Source: CAZOKO01 sp964580455
GTDB taxonomy: Bacteria > Desulfobacterota > WTBG01
Assembly: GCA_964580455.1 (NCBI GenBank)
Contig: CAZOKO010000012.1
Location: 1 to 37,406, forward strand
Length of the DNA stretch: 37,406 bases
Direction of reading: 5' to 3'
The translations under genes were made by a program, and so were the position numbers. Within the stretch, counting starts at the first letter, position 1. Each line of letters starts with the position of its first letter. The notes below the pieces were generated by a model. It saw nothing but the letters and a program-made list of their open reading frames with translations, was not told the DNA's origin and ran no database searches. This document shows positions 1-7,609 of this stretch, piece by piece.

Positions 1-216
1 ACTTATATAGCAGGAATTTCCATAATGCTCAAAATAATCACAACGATACTGGATAAAAATACAAACCGGACAGATACATCCAATCTAGTACCTAGTATCC
101 ATCAGTTAAAAGCATACCACACCATCTGATAACAATCAAACCAATTTGAGCTTTGACCTGCTTGCTTAACTATTGCAAATATGATAATATTATGTTTGTT
201 ATTTTTGGAAGGTTCT

Positions 217-681
217 ATGTTGGAAAAACTGATTTGTCAAAACAAGAAGTCACGTCATGATTATCATATTGTCACCTCTTATGAAGCCGGTCTGGTACTT
301 AAAGGAAGTGAGGTGAAATCATGTCGCTTGGGGAGGGCTAATCTAAAAGACGGTTACGGCTTGATCAAAGATGGAGAAATCTATCTTGTCAACTCCCATA
401 TTAGTCCTTATACCTATGCCCACCAACTCAACCATGACCCTTTAAGGAAAAGGAAGTTACTTTTTCACAAAAGTGAAATAAAAAAACTCTATGGTAAAAT
501 AAGGGAAAAAGGGTTTACACTAATTCCTTTAAAAATGTACTTTAAGAATGGGAAGGTAAAGGTTGAGATGGCAGTAGCCAAGGGCAAAAAGACACATGAT
601 AAACGTGAGGATATAAAACGAAAAGATTTTGCCCGTGATGCAGAAAAGGATTTCAAAGGGAAAAAGATAAAAGGAATATAA
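217..681 (+). CDS. smpB: SsrA-binding protein SmpB
   Basis: SmpB binds the tRNA-like domain of tmRNA and delivers it to stalled ribosomes for trans-translation. The protein starts MLEKLICQNKK, followed by SRHDYHI, then GLVLKGSEVKSCR and the NSHISPY segment of the SmpB beta-barrel. It ends in the basic tail (KGKKTHDKRE, then KDFKGKKIKGI) that enters the decoding centre. The length of 154 residues is normal for the family. An in-frame ATG at 181 exists, but the ATG at 217 follows GGAAGG (207-212) by 4 nt and gives the standard N-terminus, so I chose it. The tmRNA gene lies 216 bp downstream on the same strand, which agrees with the assignment. Confidence 0.96.
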   Translation: MLEKLICQNKKSRHDYHIVTSYEAGLVLKGSEVKSCRLGRANLKDGYGLIKDGEIYLVNSHISPYTYAHQLNHDPLRKRKLLFHKSEIKKLYGKIREKGFTLIPLKMYFKNGKVKVEMAVAKGKKTHDKREDIKRKDFARDAEKDFKGKKIKGI

Positions 682-768
682 GTACCATCAAAAGGATTTA
701 AATACTAAGCACAGAGAGGAGGGAAGATAAAACATCTGCTCTTTGATATCTAGATATTTCTCTGGCTC

Positions 769-863
769 CCCCGTTAGATAGTAGGACTTGAGAAATAGGT
801 AATTTATTCAACATTATAAACATATAACAAGTTCACCTGCCATATAGAAAGTATCTAACGGGG
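769..863. repeat. MITE-like element, copy 1 (95 bp)
   Basis: Perfect 12-bp terminal inverted repeats, CCCCGTTAGATA at 769-780 and TATCTAACGGGG at 852-863, enclose 71 bp with no ORF. A second copy with the same ends lies at 13068-13159, and a diverged relative at 11082-11181. Copies 1 and 2 also share interior blocks (TTTAT-CAACA and GTTCAC-TGC) and the right flank TGAAT-TGTG. This looks like a non-autonomous miniature element. I see no clear target-site duplication, and the mobilising transposase is not in the window. This copy lies between smpB and ssrA. Confidence 0.7.
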
Positions 864-891
864 TGAATATGTGGTTTGGTTTTGGTAATAA
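863..891 (+). promoter_or_regulatory. Putative ssrA promoter abutting the repeat
   Basis: An extended -10 (TGG then TAATAA, 883-891) ends 6 nt before the first base of mature tmRNA at 898, so transcription may begin at or near the mature 5' end. The best -35 at 17-nt spacing is GTGAAT (863-868), a weak match, and its first base is the last base of the repeat element. If it is used, the element's right end sits in the tmRNA promoter. Confidence 0.45.
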
Positions 892-897
892 AGGAAA

Positions 898-1255
898 GGG
901 GGCGAAACGGTTTCGACGGGGATAAGTGAAGCTTAAGGGGCATGTCGAGGTTTCTACCTGCTCGTTAAACAGGTGGGATTAAACATAATTGCAAACGATT
1001 ATGATTACGCCCTTGCTGCCTAATCAGCAGTAAGCGTCCTTTTAGTCTTTTCCCGTGGGGCTAAAAAGGGCGTCGACTTAGCGGGATAGTTTTCACCTCA
1101 TGCTTGTGGGGATGAAGATGAAACTAAATAAGCTAGCTCCTTAAAAATCCTGCCTGTAGGAGTTACAAGAAGCGAAACTTAATATACAGGCTAAGCATGT
1201 AGAACCTTAAGTGGAGTATTTCCGGACGCGGGTTCGACTCCCGCCGCCTCCACCA
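898..1255 (+). ncRNA. ssrA: tmRNA (SsrA)
   Basis: The 5' end GGGGGCG (898-904), followed by the conserved TTCGACGGGG, pairs with CGCCTCC (1245-1251) to form a 7-bp acceptor stem with one G-U pair. Discriminator A1252 and an encoded CCA (1253-1255) follow. The T-arm GGTTCGACTCC precedes the 3' acceptor strand. The total of 358 nt is typical for one-piece tmRNA. The resume reading frame begins at GCA 991 and encodes ANDYDYALAA before TAA. The RNA acts with SmpB, encoded just upstream, to rescue stalled ribosomes and tag the nascent peptides. Confidence 0.97.
991..1023 (+). other. tmRNA proteolysis tag reading frame
   Basis: GCA AAC GAT TAT GAT TAC GCC CTT GCT GCC TAA translates to ANDYDYALAA. 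It has the usual AND start and the hydrophobic ALAA end recognised by ClpXP-type proteases. The resume codon is GCA, as is usual. Confidence 0.93.
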
Positions 1256-1396
1256 GCCTTCGCTTCAAAACAAAGTGAAGATGTGAAGGATGCCGTGACA
1301 AAGCCCTGCTCCACGATCAGAGTCAGGGGTAGGTTTTGCCTAAATGACTGAATTGGGAATTTTCTTTCCTTAGGTGAAATGGATTAGGGGGAGGGG

Positions 1397-1418
1397 AGAA
1401 GTAAGCTCCTTTACTTCT
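1397..1418. terminator. Hairpin between convergent ssrA and the K+ channel gene
   Basis: AGAAGTAA (1397-1404) and TTACTTCT (1411-1418) form an 8-bp stem with a 6-nt loop. It lies between ssrA (plus) and the convergent channel gene ending at 1435. No clean U-run follows on either strand, so its role as a terminator is weak. The rest of 1256-1434 shows nothing recognisable. Confidence 0.35.
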
Positions 1419-1434
1419 TACTAGATCATCTTAC

Positions 1435-2796
1435 CTATTTTAAATTCCCCTTAAGGATCTGAACAACAGTCTCTACCACTTCAGACGCCTCAGGGCTTTT
1501 TAGCACTACTGCATCCGCACCGGCATTGAGCGCACTCTTTCTGGTTTCAGGTCGATCGTCGCCTGTAAACAGGATCAGCTTTGTCCCCCGGCAGTTCTCT
1601 GTTGCTCGCACCTGTTTACATATATCTATACCCGAGAGAATGGGGAGCATAAAATCCATCACTGCTGCTGCGGGCTTTCCCTGCATGATAAGATTCAAAC
1701 CCTCACGCCCATTGGTTGCAGTCACAGGGTGAAAACCTGCTTTTTGAAAAAGACGAGTATAGAGCTTCAGGAAAACAGGGTTATCATCCACGATGACCAG
1801 TTTTTGAGGTTCAGATACACGTTTTGACAACTGCTTCTCCTCATCCTGCTCTTCATCGATTACAAGAAGCATATCAGTGCTTTTGAGCTTTGTTTTCAGG
1901 TTTGGGAAGATGTAATCATGTCCATTACTGCGAAGACCAATAACTCCTCGTTTCATTTGCCCGGAAACTTCGCTGATAGTCTCACCAAGCATACTTGACC
2001 CATCCTGGACTTTTACCCATTGGGGAATAACGTTGTTCTTAACAGAATATTCGGTAGACTGTGTCTGCTTTCCTGTAACAGCAAGGATATCACCGGCAAT
2101 CCGCTTACCTGCCGTGGCAAAAGGTGAGATGACACTGTCTGCTCCAGCTCGTAAAATCTTTTTCTCCGAAGAAGCTTCTTCCGCTCTTGCAATGATATGA
2201 AGGGTCGGATTCAACTCGCGAGTAGTGAGGACAACAAACAGATTGTCAGGATCCGAATTGAGGAGAGCCAGCAGACCCCTGGCTGATTTTATACCTGCTT
2301 CCAGCAGTACCGTTTCGTGGGTGGCATCTCCTTCAACATAAAAATATTTCTTTTCCCGGATTTCATGTATGTGTGAAGGGTCAGTCTCAATAACAACAAA
2401 ATCGGAACCTGCCTTATTAAGATGCTCAGCTGCTGCTGCACCAACCCTTCCAAACCCACAGATGATGTAGTGAGACTTTAAAATCGATATCTGTTTTTTC
2501 ATTTTCTTCACCTCCGATCTACCACTCTGAACATTTTCAATAAGGGACTCCGCTATAGTATGCCCTGCAAATGCCAGACTTCCGAATCCTGTTAAGATAA
2601 GAAATATTGTAAATCCACGTCCCATCTCCGATAATGGCTTCACTTCTCCGAAACCTACAGTCGCGATAGTGATAACCGACATGTAGAGTGCATCAAGCAT
2701 GGTATACCCTTCAATTAATATATAGCCCGAGGCACCGATCATAATAATAGACAGGCACAACATCAGAGCAATCACAATTCGGCGATTTGAAGACAT
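1435..2796 (-). CDS. K+ channel with RCK domain and C-terminal receiver domain
   Basis: The N-terminus holds two membrane segments (about 8-29 and 61-79) flanking a pore loop with the potassium selectivity filter TVGFG (46-50). A TrkA-N/RCK Rossmann domain follows, with the nucleotide motif GFGRVG (114-119), and then a TrkA-C domain (about 250-314). Residues 332-450 form a complete response-regulator receiver: acidic pair D337-D338, phospho-acceptor D381, T411 and K433 are all present. Known MthK- and TrkA-like channels end after RCK/TrkA-C, so the receiver is an addition. I infer that phosphorylation of D381 modulates gating. It is the last gene of a minus-strand signalling block, downstream of a GGDEF gene and an Hpt gene. 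No strong ribosome binding site is visible before its ATG. Confidence 0.9.
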   Translation of the reverse strand: MSSNRRIVIALMLCLSIIMIGASGYILIEGYTMLDALYMSVITIATVGFGEVKPLSEMGRGFTIFLILTGFGSLAFAGHTIAESLIENVQSGRSEVKKMKKQISILKSHYIICGFGRVGAAAAEHLNKAGSDFVVIETDPSHIHEIREKKYFYVEGDATHETVLLEAGIKSARGLLALLNSDPDNLFVVLTTRELNPTLHIIARAEEASSEKKILRAGADSVISPFATAGKRIAGDILAVTGKQTQSTEYSVKNNVIPQWVKVQDGSSMLGETISEVSGQMKRGVIGLRSNGHDYIFPNLKTKLKSTDMLLVIDEEQDEEKQLSKRVSEPQKLVIVDDNPVFLKLYTRLFQKAGFHPVTATNGREGLNLIMQGKPAAAVMDFMLPILSGIDICKQVRATENCRGTKLILFTGDDRPETRKSALNAGADAVVLKSPEASEVVETVVQILKGNLK

Positions 2797-2862
2797 GACT
2801 AAATTCTCGGAAATCCTATAACCTATAGAAGTAAAAATCTTTTTATTGGTTATTAAACATTG

Positions 2863-2908
2863 CCGACCTCGAAAAAAGTCGGATTTCCCCTCCCCTGGTG
2901 GGAGGGGA
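2863..2908 (-). terminator. Hairpin with U-run after the GGDEF gene
   Basis: On the minus strand CCCCTCCC and GGGAGGGG (2887-2894, 2900-2907) form an 8-bp GC stem with a 5-nt loop. A T6 tract (2872-2877) follows about 9 nt further on, inside a smaller CCGAC/GTCGG stem. It lies just past the stop of the GGDEF ORF and could end that transcript. The same sequence also belongs to the dispersed CCCCTCCC repeats of this window. Confidence 0.4.
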
Positions 2909-2925
2909 TTAAGGTGAGGGGGAAC

Positions 2926-3456
2926 TTAACTGCTAGAATTATCGTTGTTTTCACCCTCTCCCATCAAGGGAGGGAACATTTTTGAATTTCTACACCCTTC
3001 CCCCACAATTCTGTTTCTACCTTCTTCCTTCGCTTTGTAGAGACATTTGTCTGCCTTTTCTATTAGCAACTCAGCTGAAACTTCTTCCCCATCAATGCCA
3101 TGCTCAAAACCGCTTATGCCAAAGCTTGCCGTAATCTTTATTTCCTTTTTTTCTACTGGAATCACCATCTCAGACACAAGACAACGAATTCTCTCCACCA
3201 CAAGCCATGTTCCGTCTAAACCTGTTTCCGGCAACACAAGTATGAACTCTTCGCCTCCGTACCTTGCTAGCCAGTCAATGCCTTCGCGAATAGTACTCAT
3301 GATACATCCTACACATTCTTTTAAAACTAGGTCCCCTACTTGATGACCATATGTATCATTGATCCTCTTGAAATGATCGATATCAGCCATTACAATGTGG
3401 AGAGGACGTCTGTAACGTTTGCTTCTCTTAACTTCCTGGGGTAGATGTTCCATCAA
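2926..3456 (-). CDS. GGDEF domain (diguanylate cyclase), C-terminal part of an amber-split REC-GGDEF gene
   Basis: This frame contains DIDHFKRINDTYGHQVGD and the active-site motif RYGGEEF (GGEEF at 67-71). Those are the hallmarks of a catalytic GGDEF domain that makes cyclic-di-GMP from two GTP. The inhibitory I-site is degenerate: EGID stands where RxxD is expected. The frame is continuous with the receiver ORF upstream: TAG at 3469-3471 replaces the tyrosine of the usual DPLTGxYNRRYL start of the domain. The separate ORF opens at TTG (3456) or the next ATG, with no good ribosome binding site, so it may be expressed only by readthrough, or not at all. The last residues (FPPLMGEGENNDNSSS) are encoded by a dispersed repeat. 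Confidence 0.85.
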   Translation of the reverse strand: MMEHLPQEVKRSKRYRRPLHIVMADIDHFKRINDTYGHQVGDLVLKECVGCIMSTIREGIDWLARYGGEEFILVLPETGLDGTWLVVERIRCLVSEMVIPVEKKEIKITASFGISGFEHGIDGEEVSAELLIEKADKCLYKAKEEGRNRIVGEGCRNSKMFPPLMGEGENNDNSSS

Positions 3457-3468
3457 ATAGCCACGATT

Positions 3469-3921
3469 CTAGCATTTGGTGAGTGGGTCGGTTATGGAAA
3501 GCTTCTTTATTTCCTGGTAGGCTTTGGATAGGGATCTCTCTAACTCCAAAATACGTTCTCCAGCATTCATGCGTGCCAGAAGTTCAGCCTGATTAAACGG
3601 TTTGGTTAGATAGTCATCAGCCCCGGCATCCAGCCCGGCAATAATATCATCCTTTTCTGTTTTGGCTGTAAGCAGTACGATATAGACATAACCGGGGAAT
3701 TTCTGTTTCCGTATAGCACGACAAAGTTCCAGCCCATCCATCTCAGGCATCATCCAGTCAGTTATAACTATTGGATAATAATTCTTGGACAGCATCTCCA
3801 GTGCCTCTCGGCCGTCATTGACAGATGTAACTTCTTTATCAGCTTTGGTAAGGTTCATTTCCAGTATTCGCCTGGAGACAGGATCATCCTCGGCTATTAA
3901 TATGGGAAATGAATTGTTCAT
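3469..3921 (-). CDS. Receiver domain protein, N-terminal part of an amber-split REC-GGDEF gene
   Basis: A complete receiver domain (about 6-125) has E11-D12-D13, phospho-acceptor D55 in VITDWMMP, T85 and K107. A short helix and SITDPLTKC follow, then TAG. In intact REC-GGDEF (PleD/WspR-like) proteins DPLTGLYNRR continues into the cyclase domain. Here the codons after the TAG read N-R-G-Y-L-M-E-H-L-P in the same frame, so one base change (TAY to TAG) splits the gene. It may be a nonsense mutation, an assembly error, or a programmed stop leaving a single-domain receiver. It lies between the Hpt gene and the K+ channel-receiver gene, so it is a likely phosphorelay target. Confidence 0.88.
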   Translation of the reverse strand: MNNSFPILIAEDDPVSRRILEMNLTKADKEVTSVNDGREALEMLSKNYYPIVITDWMMPEMDGLELCRAIRKQKFPGYVYIVLLTAKTEKDDIIAGLDAGADDYLTKPFNQAELLARMNAGERILELERSLSKAYQEIKKLSITDPLTKC

Positions 3922-3969
3922 TGAATTATCCTTACAGGCACTTGATAGTACCTGAACGAAAAGTCTCGT

Positions 3970-4031
3970 TCAAGCCCCCCTTACCCCCCTTCTCTAAAGT
4001 GGGGAATAGGAGTGGCTTTTTCTAAAGGGGG
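3970..4031. repeat. Dispersed C/G-run palindromic repeat
   Basis: Runs of C followed by CTAAAG and runs of G belong to a family built on AATCCCCC...TTT(N)AAAGGGGG. Other members are near 13237, 15193, 20095, 23655 and 36738. It fills the gap between the Hpt gene and the receiver gene. Confidence 0.55.
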
Positions 4032-4121
4032 AATTATTCAACTTTAGTCACTTTGTTTTACTTTAGCTCACTTACTATTGACAAACAGCCTACTCAACTA
4101 CTCACCAACTCAACTAACGCC

Positions 4122-4442
4122 CTACGCGACCTTTATCTCCCCTGTTATCTGGTCACACTGCTCTTTAATGAGTTTGGAGGCTTCAGCAGCTCCTTCTAAG
4201 CTGTCCTGCCGGGCTTTTTCTTCAACACCTTTCGCTATCTCGGCTATCTCTTCTAATCCAAGATTTGCGGAAGAGCCTTTTATAGAGTGCGCTGCCGCAA
4301 CTACCTGTTGGGCATCGCTCGCATCAATCCCCGCCTTCAATTTATCCAGGTTAGACTCTGTCGTCTCCAAAAATAGCTCCACTAACTCAAGGTATTCATC
4401 CTCTTCCAAACCTAAATTCTCAGCCAATCCCTTAACATCCAT
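4122..4442 (-). CDS. Histidine phosphotransfer (Hpt) protein
   Basis: This 106-residue, all-helical protein carries the Hpt signature AHSIKGSSANLG, with the phospho-accepting histidine at position 52. FLETTESNLDKL upstream and IAEIAKGVEEKA downstream fit the four-helix bundle. Free-standing Hpt proteins pass a phosphoryl group from the receiver of a hybrid kinase to the receiver of an output protein. Its position between the hybrid kinase and two receiver genes on the same strand makes that role likely here. It has no catalytic domain. Confidence 0.9.
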   Translation of the reverse strand: MDVKGLAENLGLEEDEYLELVELFLETTESNLDKLKAGIDASDAQQVVAAAHSIKGSSANLGLEEIAEIAKGVEEKARQDSLEGAAEASKLIKEQCDQITGEIKVA

Positions 4443-4677
4443 AATTAACTAACTCCTTTTTAATTTTGGATTTTAAAATTCAAAAAATGAAACCACGAAG
4501 GACACGAAGTTACACGAAGAGTAAAAAGATTTTGGGTTTTTAAATCCACAATCCGCAACCACGAAGAAACACGAAGGAAATAAAATATTCAAGCAGTATC
4601 AAGTATCCAGCATCATTTTAATTTCCCCTAAACCCTGTTCCCTGAACCCTGACCCCTTTGTCCTTAGTATCCAGTAC
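4443..4677. repeat. Intergenic cluster of dispersed repeats
   Basis: The gap holds two copies of the ACCACGAAG/ACACGAAG repeat (about 4491-4520 and 4558-4580), the AATCCACAATCCGC type (4541-4557), a CCCTGTTCCCTGAACCCTGA tract (about 4630-4655) and a TATCCAGTACCTAG type (about 4667-4682). The last one runs into the 3' end of the hybrid kinase gene. I see no gene or clear promoter. Confidence 0.6.
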
Positions 4678-7365
4678 CTAGCTCCCAGTCCCCATCATCT
4701 CCCCAACCAATCCCAATATCTGTTTCATCTGGAAAGGTTTATTTATCACCAGGTCAACTCCACACTTTTTCAATTCGTCATCTTTGAGTTGTACTTCCCA
4801 ACCCGTAACCAATACCACTTTTGTTTTCCCGTTTAACTTTTTTATTTCCTCTGCTACCTGCCAGCCGGATATACCAGGCATTCCCAAATCGGTAAAAACC
4901 AGGTCAAACTTCTTTTTCTGAAAGAGTTCTATCCCTTTTTTGCCATTGGGGGCAATCTCAACCTCGTGCTCACCTTCCATTAAAATATCCTTGAGAAGCT
5001 CACGTACTCCTGCCTCATCCTCTATAACTAAAATTTTTGCCCTGCTTTTCTTTCTTGAGATAGGCTTTTCTTTTTCAACGTTTACCCCGGAAATGGGAAG
5101 TTTTATAGTAAAGGTAGTTCCCTGACCTTCAATACTATCAACTGTAATAGTCCCCCGATGACGATTTATGATTCCATAAGAGGCGCTCATACCCAACCCT
5201 GTGGACTGAACACCTTTGGTAGTGAAAAAAGGGTCAAAGATCCTATCCTGAATCTCTTTGGGAATACCTACACCTGTATCTTCAACTATAACAACCACAT
5301 GGGTATTATCCATGAAAGTCTTTATGCTAATCTTACCCCCCTTGGGCATGACATCAAGGGCATTGTTAATAATGTTGCTAAATACTTCCCTCAGTTCAGA
5401 GGCGCTTCCTGCTATGGAAGGAATCTGAGAAAGTTCTTTTTGTATATCAATTTTTACCCCTTTTTGACTGGCTTCATCTTTCCACTTTACCTTAATAAAT
5501 TCCAGGGTATGTTCAATAACTTCATTCAGGTCAACATCGGCAAAGTATTTATCATCATCCCTTTTTCGGGAGAACTCCTGAATCCTTTTCACAGTATCAA
5601 CCCCATCGAAGGCAGCCTTTTCGATGATTCCCAAACTTTTTTTGAGATCACTTACCGCTTTCCTCCTTTCCTGCTTCCCCGGCGGTGCATCAATACCCCT
5701 CCTTAAAAGCTGGGTTCTGCCAAGGATAACTGCCAGAGTATTATTAAAGTTATGAGCTACTCCTCCAGCTAACTCTCCCAGTGACCTCAGTTTTTCAGAT
5801 TGAAGGAGTTTTTCCTCCATTTCTTTCCTGTCAGTAATATCGTGGACGAAAGAAGTAAAAATATAATCACCTTTGATTTCCAGACCAAAGATGGAAGTTT
5901 CTGCAGAGAATTCCCTGCCGTCTTTTCTAAATCCTTTCGTTTCTATAGTCTTTCCGGTTATTGCTGATGTTTTGATTGTCTTAAATTTTTCCAAAGCCTT
6001 TTTCTGTAGTTCTCTATGCTTTGGAGGCACCAGCAAAAGCACAGACTTCCCCAATATTTCTTCGGGAGTATAACCATACATTTTTTCAGCTTTTTTATTA
6101 AAGGTTATAACCAACCCTTCTTTATTCACAGAGATAATGGCATCCGTAGCGTTCTCTATCAAACTATGATACCTTTCCTCTGAATTTTTCAACTCTTCCT
6201 CTGCCTTTTTTCTATCAGTTATATCTCTGATACTTGATACTGCTCCTGTGGTATTTTCTTCTATATCTTTCAATAACGAAAGGTTCAATTCGACATGAAA
6301 TAACCTTCCATCCTTTCCCCTCCACACCTGTTCTACGCCAGTCAGCCTCTCCTTTTTTCCCAGTTTTGTTATTATTCTTTTAGCTTTTTCATAATCTTCC
6401 TCATCTTGTGACATCAATTCCCATATATGTTTTCCCACTATTTCATCCTTGTTGTATCCAAGCATCCTTTCTACAGCATTGTTAACTTGGACAATGCAAG
6501 CAGAAGGATCAGTTATCATAATCCCATCTACTGAGGATTCAAGGAGACGCCGCAGTTCCAGTGTGCGATCTTCCAGGAGTTTTTCTACCCTCAAAAGTGA
6601 CCACTCTCTTCTAATCTTCTCGCAAAGGTCGATAAGATATTCAATTTTAAAAGGCTTTCGTACAAATGCATCTGCCCCCATTTGTGTGACCTTCATGGCT
6701 AAATCAGGACTGGGATCACCGGTAGAGACTAAGACTGCTGCCTGACTTCGGGGCGATTTAAAAGCAGTGAGAAGTTTAGCACCATCGTAGTCGGGCAAAT
6801 GATAATCAAGAATGACGACTTCGGGATTAACCTCCTCGAATAAGCTATTAGCTTGACTGCCATCGGAAGCCTCAAAAACAGAATAGCCATACTTTCTTAA
6901 CCCTTCGCAGACAGTTTCCCTCAAGCTTTTATTATCCTCCACAACCATTACTCGCAAATTTCTCTGCTCTGTTTTTCCTGACAATATATTCTCTATAGCA
7001 GATTGCAAAACTTCAGGGTTGTATGGAACTGAGATGAAACCATTGGCACCCAGTTCCCGTGTTATCTCTTCGGCATCGCTCCCGCTGAAAGTTGCTGACA
7101 TGACCAGAATAGGTACCCTGTTAAAATCAGAAAATTCCAGAGAACGCAGCAACCTGCATAATTTCCAGCCATCTATCCCAGGCATGTAGAGATCAGTAAT
7201 AATCAAATCAACTGATTTTATCTCCGCTAGCTTCTTTAAAGCCTCTTCCCCTCCTCCACAGGCAATGACTTCTTTTCCACTTTTCTCAAGATAATTAGCC
7301 AGCATCCAAAGCTGCACTGGATCATCGTTGACTATAAGAATCTTATTTTTCAGTGACTTTTTCAT
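4678..7365 (-). CDS. Hybrid histidine kinase (REC-REC-PAS-PAS-HisKA-HATPase-REC)
   Basis: The 895-residue protein lacks a signal peptide or membrane segment, so it is probably cytoplasmic. Domains in order: receiver 1 (about 8-130), receiver 2 (about 137-258), PAS 1 (about 280-395), PAS 2 (about 400-515), HisKA with the H-box GGVAHNFNN, HATPase with NIINNALDVMP, DTGVGIP, FDPFFTTK and GLGMS, and receiver 3 at the C-terminus (FTDLGMP, INKPF). Receiver 1 has a valine (ISVPY) where the conserved lysine of KPF should be, so it may be a degenerate or constitutive input domain. The ATG at 7365 follows GAGGG by 5 nt and is preferred over a TTG 12 nt upstream. The last residues come from a dispersed repeat. 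An Hpt gene lies next downstream. Confidence 0.93.
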   Translation of the reverse strand: MKKSLKNKILIVNDDPVQLWMLANYLEKSGKEVIACGGGEEALKKLAEIKSVDLIITDLYMPGIDGWKLCRLLRSLEFSDFNRVPILVMSATFSGSDAEEITRELGANGFISVPYNPEVLQSAIENILSGKTEQRNLRVMVVEDNKSLRETVCEGLRKYGYSVFEASDGSQANSLFEEVNPEVVILDYHLPDYDGAKLLTAFKSPRSQAAVLVSTGDPSPDLAMKVTQMGADAFVRKPFKIEYLIDLCEKIRREWSLLRVEKLLEDRTLELRRLLESSVDGIMITDPSACIVQVNNAVERMLGYNKDEIVGKHIWELMSQDEEDYEKAKRIITKLGKKERLTGVEQVWRGKDGRLFHVELNLSLLKDIEENTTGAVSSIRDITDRKKAEEELKNSEERYHSLIENATDAIISVNKEGLVITFNKKAEKMYGYTPEEILGKSVLLLVPPKHRELQKKALEKFKTIKTSAITGKTIETKGFRKDGREFSAETSIFGLEIKGDYIFTSFVHDITDRKEMEEKLLQSEKLRSLGELAGGVAHNFNNTLAVILGRTQLLRRGIDAPPGKQERRKAVSDLKKSLGIIEKAAFDGVDTVKRIQEFSRKRDDDKYFADVDLNEVIEHTLEFIKVKWKDEASQKGVKIDIQKELSQIPSIAGSASELREVFSNIINNALDVMPKGGKISIKTFMDNTHVVVIVEDTGVGIPKEIQDRIFDPFFTTKGVQSTGLGMSASYGIINRHRGTITVDSIEGQGTTFTIKLPISGVNVEKEKPISRKKSRAKILVIEDEAGVRELLKDILMEGEHEVEIAPNGKKGIELFQKKKFDLVFTDLGMPGISGWQVAEEIKKLNGKTKVVLVTGWEVQLKDDELKKCGVDLVINKPFQMKQILGLVGEMMGTGS

Positions 7366-7609
7366 AACAACCCTCAAATTAGATTTTAAAAATTAACCGC
7401 GAAGGCGCGAAGAACACTAAGGGTAAAGTGATTTTGGATTTTGGGATTTAAAATAATTTAACCATTAAACACGAAGAGAACTATAAAAATATTCTCGTGA
7501 TACCTACTTCTTTTAGATAAATTGTTCACACATTTCTATTAGATTATTTATTAAACCTAAAATTCATTTTTCTTTTTTCCTTCGTGCTTCTTCGTGCCCT
7601 GGTTCAAAT
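7366..7609. repeat. Intergenic spacer with dispersed repeats
   Basis: The spacer contains ACCGCGAAGGCGCGAAG (from about 7395), a GATTTTGGATTTTGGGATTT tract (7431-7450) and a TTCGTGCTTCTTCGTG repeat (about 7580-7597). I see no gene or convincing promoter in it. Confidence 0.5.

Noticed and set aside
181..216. Longer smpB start at 181
   Set aside because: The ATG at 217 has the ribosome binding site and the family N-terminus.
3469..3471. Pyrrolysine or general UAG recoding
   Set aside because: TAG ends the neighbouring K+ channel gene normally, and no suppressor tRNA or pyrrolysine gene is visible.
4491..4580. CRISPR-like ACACGAAG repeats
   Set aside because: Units are short, irregular and without uniform spacers. 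No cas genes are present, and the same motifs are scattered over the window.
5158..5706. 182-codon plus-strand frame opposite the hybrid kinase
   Set aside because: It lies opposite conserved HATPase and HisKA sequence and has no protein family features.
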